In this document: piece by piece, positions 60,134-64,000 of the stretch | How the letters are laid out: each line of letters opens with the position of its first letter | Position numbering within the stretch: the stretch's first letter is position 1 | Assembly: GCF_003390935.1 (NCBI RefSeq) | Contig: NZ_QNQZ01000005.1 | Location: 349,118 to 413,117, forward strand | DNA: 64,000 nucleotides | Reading direction: 5' to 3' | Source: Lewinella sp. IMCC34191 | GTDB taxonomy: Bacteria > Bacteroidota > Bacteroidia > Chitinophagales > Saprospiraceae | Notes under the pieces: model-generated | Told to the model about the DNA's origin: nothing | Database searches by the model: none | Seen by the model: the letters and a program-made list of their open reading frames with translations, nothing else | Program-made: the position numbers and the translations under genes

Positions 60134-61465
60134 GTGAACCGCGAGATCCTCCGCCTGGCCGTCCCCAATATCCTCAGCAACATCTCCGTGCCGCTGATCT
60201 CCAGTTTCGATACGGCCCTGATGGGCGGTCTCGGCGGTACCCACATCGCGGCCGTCGGACTGGGGAGTATGGCCTTCAACTTCGTTTATTGGAATTTCGG
60301 CTTCCTGCGCATGGGCACCACCGGTCTCACCGCCCAGGCCTACGGCCGCGAGAGCCGCGCCGAGCAGGCGCAGGCCCTGTTGCGCGGTGGTTTGCTGGCA
60401 CTGGTGATCGGCTTGCTGCTGATTGTGTTACAGCAGCCGCTCGTTCGCTTCACCGAGTGGCTCCTCAATATCCGCGCGGACCAGATCGCCCTCGTTGAGG
60501 AGTACTTCTTCATCCGCATCATCGCGGCCCCCGCGGCCCTACTGCAGATGGTCCTGCTGGGCTGGTTCTTCGGGCGGCAGAATGCCATCTGGCCGCTCAT
60601 ATTAACGCTGGCGGTCAATACCTGTAACCTCGCCCTGAGTTACTACCTGGTCGCCGGACTGGGATGGGGCATCGCCGGGGTCGCCTGGGGCACCGTTGCG
60701 GCGCAGTATTTCGGTTTGCTTTTGGGGATTGGCTTTTTAGGCTATGGCAGATGGCGGGAATCCGGCTTCCCCCTCTCCCGAAAGCTGCTTTCCCTGCGCT
60801 CCGGCGCCGTCAGCCTCGGTGCCTTCTTCCGCATCAACCGCGACATCTTCATTCGCACCATCTGCCTCACGCTCAGTTTCGCCTTCTTCTACAACCGCGC
60901 TAACGCTCTGAACGCCGCCACCGCCACCGTGGCCGCCAACGTCATCCTCCTGCAACTCGTCAACTGGCTGAGCTACGGCGTCGACGGATTCGCCTTCGCC
61001 GCCGAAAGCCTGGTCGGCAAGTACGCCGGTGCCGAGCGTAAGCAAGACCTGGCTCGCGTCATCAAAGGCATCTTCGCCTGGGGCATGGGCCTGGCCGCGG
61101 TATACGCCCTTGTTTATGGCATCGGCGGAAGTCGCCTGCTCGCCCTCTTTGCCCCCGAAGCCAGCGCCGGCGACACCCTCACCGTGACCCTCCGCTATCT
61201 CCCGATCCTCATCGCCTTCTGCCTGCTCGCCACGCCCTGCTACCTGATGGACGGCATTTTCGTGGGCCTCACCGCGTCTACCGCCATGCGTCAGACCATG
61301 CTGCTTGCCTTCGCCGGCTACCTCTTGACCTACTACCTCATCGGTCGCCACTTCGGCAACTGGGGGCTGTGGGGGAGTTTACTCACGTTCATGGTGCTCC
61401 GTGCGGGAATGCAGGGGCTCTGGTGGCGGTTGGGATGGGTTAAGGAGTTAGGGGTTAGGGAATAG
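60134..61465 (+). CDS. MATE-family efflux transporter (DinF-like)
   Basis: The 443-residue protein has twelve membrane helices in two halves of similar sequence. It starts MNREILRLAVPNILSN, and the segments SSFDTALMGGLGG and GFLRMGTTGLTAQAYG are the DinF-subfamily signatures. MATE proteins export drugs and metabolites using Na+ or H+ gradients. The start codon is GTG; no ATG is present before the first helix. The stop is followed by an inverted repeat. Confidence 0.92.
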   Translation: MNREILRLAVPNILSNISVPLISSFDTALMGGLGGTHIAAVGLGSMAFNFVYWNFGFLRMGTTGLTAQAYGRESRAEQAQALLRGGLLALVIGLLLIVLQQPLVRFTEWLLNIRADQIALVEEYFFIRIIAAPAALLQMVLLGWFFGRQNAIWPLILTLAVNTCNLALSYYLVAGLGWGIAGVAWGTVAAQYFGLLLGIGFLGYGRWRESGFPLSRKLLSLRSGAVSLGAFFRINRDIFIRTICLTLSFAFFYNRANALNAATATVAANVILLQLVNWLSYGVDGFAFAAESLVGKYAGAERKQDLARVIKGIFAWGMGLAAVYALVYGIGGSRLLALFAPEASAGDTLTVTLRYLPILIAFCLLATPCYLMDGIFVGLTASTAMRQTMLLAFAGYLLTYYLIGRHFGNWGLWGSLLTFMVLRAGMQGLWWRLGWVKELGVRE

Positions 61466-61469
61466 GTTA

Positions 61470-61520
61470 GGATATAGGGTATAGGCGGGCGCCGGAGCAC
61501 ACCGCCTATATCCTATATCC
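61470..61520. repeat. Imperfect inverted repeat of GGATATAG units
   Basis: The arms at 61470-61488 and 61502-61520 (GGATATAGG...ATAGGCGG and its complement) differ at one of 19 bases. Both are built from short GGTTAGG/GGATATAG-like units that continue outwards on either side. It lies between the MATE gene and gatA and could act as a terminator hairpin without a U tract. Confidence 0.75.
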
Positions 61521-61560
61521 TATACCCTCTGACCTATAACCTACCTACTACCGTACTACG

Positions 61561-61568
61561 TACCTTGC
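61561..61568 (+). promoter_or_regulatory. Possible -7 box before gatA
   Basis: TACCTTGC ends four bases before the gatA ATG. The layout resembles those of purK and the MATE gene. Confidence 0.38.
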
Positions 61569-61572
61569 ATCC

Positions 61573-62982
61573 ATGTTTTACACCTCCATCGCCGAGACCC
61601 AAACCGCCCTGGCCGCCGGGGAAATAACGACGGTAAAACTCGTGGAACGCTACCTCGCCAGTATCGGTGACCAGCGGTACCTCAATATCTACGTGGAAGT
61701 CTTCGCCGATGAAGCCCTGGACCTGGCGCGCGAGCAGGACGGGCGGCGGAGCGCAGGTGAAAAGCTCGGCAAACTGGCCGGAGTGATTATCAGCATCAAG
61801 GACGTGATCTGCTATGCCGGCCATATCGTAAGCGCCGGATCGGCCATACTGGAGGATTTCGAGAGTCCCTACACCGCTACCGCCCTGCAACGGCTGTTGG
61901 ACGAGGATGCCATCATTATCGGCCGTACGAACTGCGACGAGTTCGCCATGGGCAGCGCCAACGAGAACAGCCACTACGGCCCCACCCGTAATGCCGCCGA
62001 CCCCGCCCGCGTACCCGGGGGGAGCAGCGGGGGGGCGGCGGTATCCGTCCAGGCGAACACCTGCCTGTTGGCCGTAGGATCCAGTACCGGCGGCTCGGTC
62101 CGCCAACCGGCCAGCTTCTGCGGTATTTACGGCTTCAAACCCACCTACGGGCGCATCAGTCGCCACGGCCTGATCGCCTACGGGAGTAGCTTCGACCAAA
62201 TCGGTTTGCTGGCCCGCGACCCGGCGGACATTGCCCTGGGGCTCGAGATCATCGCCGGCGCTGACTCCTTCGACGCCACTGCCCCCAATAAGGAGGTACC
62301 CGCTTATAGCCAGTCCACGAGTACTGGTCCAAAACGAATTGCTTACTTCCCGGAGGTGCTCGAAAACGAGAGCGTGGATCCCGCCATCCGGCAGACGACG
62401 GCCGATGCGCTCGATCGCCTACGCGAAGCGGGACACAGCGTGCATCCGGTTACTTTCGACTACTTCGATTACGTCGTCCCGACCTATTACGTACTCACCA
62501 CCGCCGAGGCCAGCAGCAACCTGAGTCGCTACGACGGTATGCGCTATGGCTACCGGAGTTCGGAAGCCGAAACACTGGAGGAAACCTATAAGCAGAGCCG
62601 CTCCGAAGGTTTCGGGCCGGAGGTACAGCGGCGTATTCTGCTCGGTACCTTCGTGCTGAGTAGCGGCTACTACGATGCCTTCTACGGCAAAGCCCAGCGG
62701 GCCCGACGCGTCATTCAGGAGCAGTTGCGGGCCATCCTGAGCGAGCACGATTTTATCCTGATGCCCGTATCCCCGAGTCAGCCCTGGCCGGTGGGCGACC
62801 AGATCGACGACCCCGTCGCCAATTACCTGGCGGACATCTACACGGTGCTGGCCAACCTCGCGGGCTTACCCGCTATCGCGATCCCCGCAGGCACCGAGCC
62901 GGACGGTCACCTGCCCGTCGGCTATCAATTGATGGCGGATCTCTGGAAAGAGGAGGAGTTGCTGGGGTTTGTGCGTAGGTAG
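61573..62982 (+). CDS. gatA: Aspartyl/glutamyl-tRNA amidotransferase subunit A
   Basis: The 469-residue amidase-signature protein releases ammonia from glutamine to make Gln-tRNA or Asn-tRNA with GatB and GatC. The catalytic lysine is Lys76 (SIKD), the glycine-serine loop is PGGSSGG (148-154), and the nucleophile is Ser175 in GSSTGGSVR. The sequence follows GatA more than other amidases (for example TNCDEFAMGSANENSHYGP-type motif at 119-137). GatB and GatC are not in the window. Residues 57-65 (GRRSAGEKL) are encoded by copy L of the dispersed element. Confidence 0.92.
   Translation: MFYTSIAETQTALAAGEITTVKLVERYLASIGDQRYLNIYVEVFADEALDLAREQDGRRSAGEKLGKLAGVIISIKDVICYAGHIVSAGSAILEDFESPYTATALQRLLDEDAIIIGRTNCDEFAMGSANENSHYGPTRNAADPARVPGGSSGGAAVSVQANTCLLAVGSSTGGSVRQPASFCGIYGFKPTYGRISRHGLIAYGSSFDQIGLLARDPADIALGLEIIAGADSFDATAPNKEVPAYSQSTSTGPKRIAYFPEVLENESVDPAIRQTTADALDRLREAGHSVHPVTFDYFDYVVPTYYVLTTAEASSNLSRYDGMRYGYRSSEAETLEETYKQSRSEGFGPEVQRRILLGTFVLSSGYYDAFYGKAQRARRVIQEQLRAILSEHDFILMPVSPSQPWPVGDQIDDPVANYLADIYTVLANLAGLPAIAIPAGTEPDGHLPVGYQLMADLWKEEELLGFVRR
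61742..61766 (+). repeat. Dispersed element, copy L, inside gatA
   Basis: GGCGGCGGAGCGCAGGTGAA continues as AAGCT. It has one mismatch to the consensus over its length and lies in frame inside gatA between the N-terminal helix and the catalytic lysine. That region is variable in GatA proteins. Confidence 0.65.
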
Positions 62983-62990
62983 TGCGGGGC

Positions 62991-64000
62991 CCCGAAGCTC
63001 CAGCTTCGGACTGTTATACAAGGGCAATAGCCAAGTCACCTCCTGTTTAATCTCGCGTGCAACAGCTTACCCCGCTAACATTCGGCGGAGCTGGAGCTCC
63101 GCCACCCTGATCACCCCCGGGTCCCGAAGCTCCAGCTTCGGGCCTCTCACCGCGAGGCAATGAACATAACTGGCTCAGCATTGGGTGCCTCCAAGTAATG
63201 CCAACTTCTCCTTTTAGCGGAGGGGGAGCTCCGCCACCGTGCCCCACCCCCGGGTACCGAAGCTCCAGCTTCGGGCTGTGTATACAGAGGCAATGGCCAA
63301 GTCACCTCCTAATTGACCTCGGGTGCGACAGTTTACCCCGCTAACATTCGGCGGAGCTGGAGCTCCGCCACCCTAATCACCCCGGGTCCCGAAGCTCCAG
63401 CTTCGGGCCTCTCACCGCCAGGCAATAAACATAACTGGCTCAGCATTGGGTGCCTCCAAGTAATGCCAACCTTTCCTTTTGGCGGTGGGGGAGCTCCGCC
63501 ACCGTGCCCCACTCCAGGGTCCCGAAGCTCCAGCTTCGGGCTGTTATACAAGGGCAATGGCCAAGTCACCTCCTAATTGACCTCGGGTGCAACAGCTTAC
63601 CCCGCTAACATTCGGCGGAGCTGGAGCTCCGCCACCCTGATCACCCCCGGGTCCCGAAGCTCCAGCTTCGGGCCTCTCACAGCGAGGCAATGAACATAAC
63701 TGGCTCAGTATTGGGTGCCTCCAAGTAATGCCAACCTCTCCTTTTGGCGGTGGGGGAGCTCCGCCACCGTGCCCCACTCCAGGGTCCCGAAGCTCCAGCT
63801 TCGGGCTGTTATACAAGGGCAATGGCCAAGTCACCTCCTAATTGACCTCGGGTGCAACAGCTTACCCCGCTAACATTCGGCGGAGCTGGAGCTCCGCCAC
63901 CCTGATCACCCCCGGGTCCCGAAGCTCCAGCTTCGGGCCTCTCACAGCGAGGCAATGAACATAACTGGCTCAGTATTGGGTGCCTCCAAGTAATGCCAAC
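62991..64000 (+). repeat. 265-bp tandem array of alternating palindromes
   Basis: Units begin at 62991, 63256, 63521 and 63786, each exactly 265 bases long, and the last one is cut by the window end. Each unit contains CCCGAAGCTCCAGCTTCGGG twice, GGCGGAGCTGGAGCTCCGCC once, and a worn version of the latter once. The 10-base centres of the two palindrome types are reverse complements of each other. The array starts 9 bases after the gatA stop. Units 3 and 4 are almost identical, and unit 1 is the most diverged. Confidence 0.96.

Noticed and set aside
60785..60805. Another copy of the dispersed element inside the MATE gene
   Set aside because: TTTCCCTGCGCTCCGGCGCC is close to the inverse consensus, but it differs at several positions and encodes an ordinary helix segment (LLSLRSGAVS), so chance is likely.
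63047..63834. Proteins encoded in the 265-bp array
   Set aside because: The frames follow the palindromes and carry no domain or start signal; the units are non-coding in character.

Overview
The window looks like chromosomal DNA of a GC-rich member of the Bacteroidota, most like the marine Saprospiria (Lewinella-type). The evidence is two SusC/SusD outer-membrane pairs, a secreted protein with a type IX secretion (T9SS) tail, Bacteroidota-type promoters (a -7 box close to TAnnTTTG, in the best cases about 19 nt after TTTG or TTTC), many lipoproteins, DUF418, PepSY and YdeI families, and few Shine-Dalgarno sequences. I see no rRNA, tRNA, CRISPR array, transposase, integrase or phage gene. The species is inferred, not proven.

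Layout. 0.4-9.5 kb: a hypothetical protein, a DUF58 protein, methyltransferases, two cold-shock proteins sharing a bidirectional terminator, an M20 amidohydrolase, an esterase and a membrane protein. 9.5-15.7 kb: a minus-strand operon susC-susD-metallophosphoesterase. 15.9-19.1 kb: copper resistance (an AraC-type sensor-regulator and CopA). 19.2-21.4 kb: arsR-SRPBCC-DoxX-YdeI, translationally coupled, behind a truncated membrane gene. 21.5-26.9 kb: an NhaD antiporter with a structured leader, then a siderophore receptor and PepSY protein behind a promoter with a palindromic operator. 26.9-33.6 kb: single genes, including a YdeI protein with a C-terminal CDGSH iron-sulfur motif, a WYL regulator and Ogt. 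33.9-38.2 kb: the second susC-susD pair. 39-46.8 kb: an outer-membrane barrel and a three-gene RND efflux operon led by a small secreted protein. 46.9-52.5 kb: purK, a repeat locus of six 232-bp units split by a TonB-like gene, and a membrane pyrophosphatase. 52.7-58.4 kb: a T9SS protein, then a SAM riboswitch, a decayed PLP decarboxylase, metY, a DinB protein and metX. 58.4-63 kb: a GH25 lysozyme, a lipoprotein, a MATE exporter and gatA. 63-64 kb: a 265-bp tandem array that runs off the window.

The most unusual content is non-coding. (1) A short dispersed element, core GCGGCGGAGCGCAGGTAAA, occurs about a dozen times in both orientations, mostly at gene edges and once in frame inside gatA. 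(2) The 232-bp units end in ACTAGT, and two arrays of three flank a gene bounded by 10-bp direct repeats, like a cassette locus. (3) The 265-bp array is built from alternating perfect palindromes, like a bacterial interspersed mosaic element. (4) A SAM riboswitch now leads a gene with both an internal deletion and a frameshift, and probably still controls metY and metX behind it. (5) The same TTAGTCTAA palindrome lies inside two promoters, those of the siderophore receptor and the lysozyme. Functions for these are inferences.
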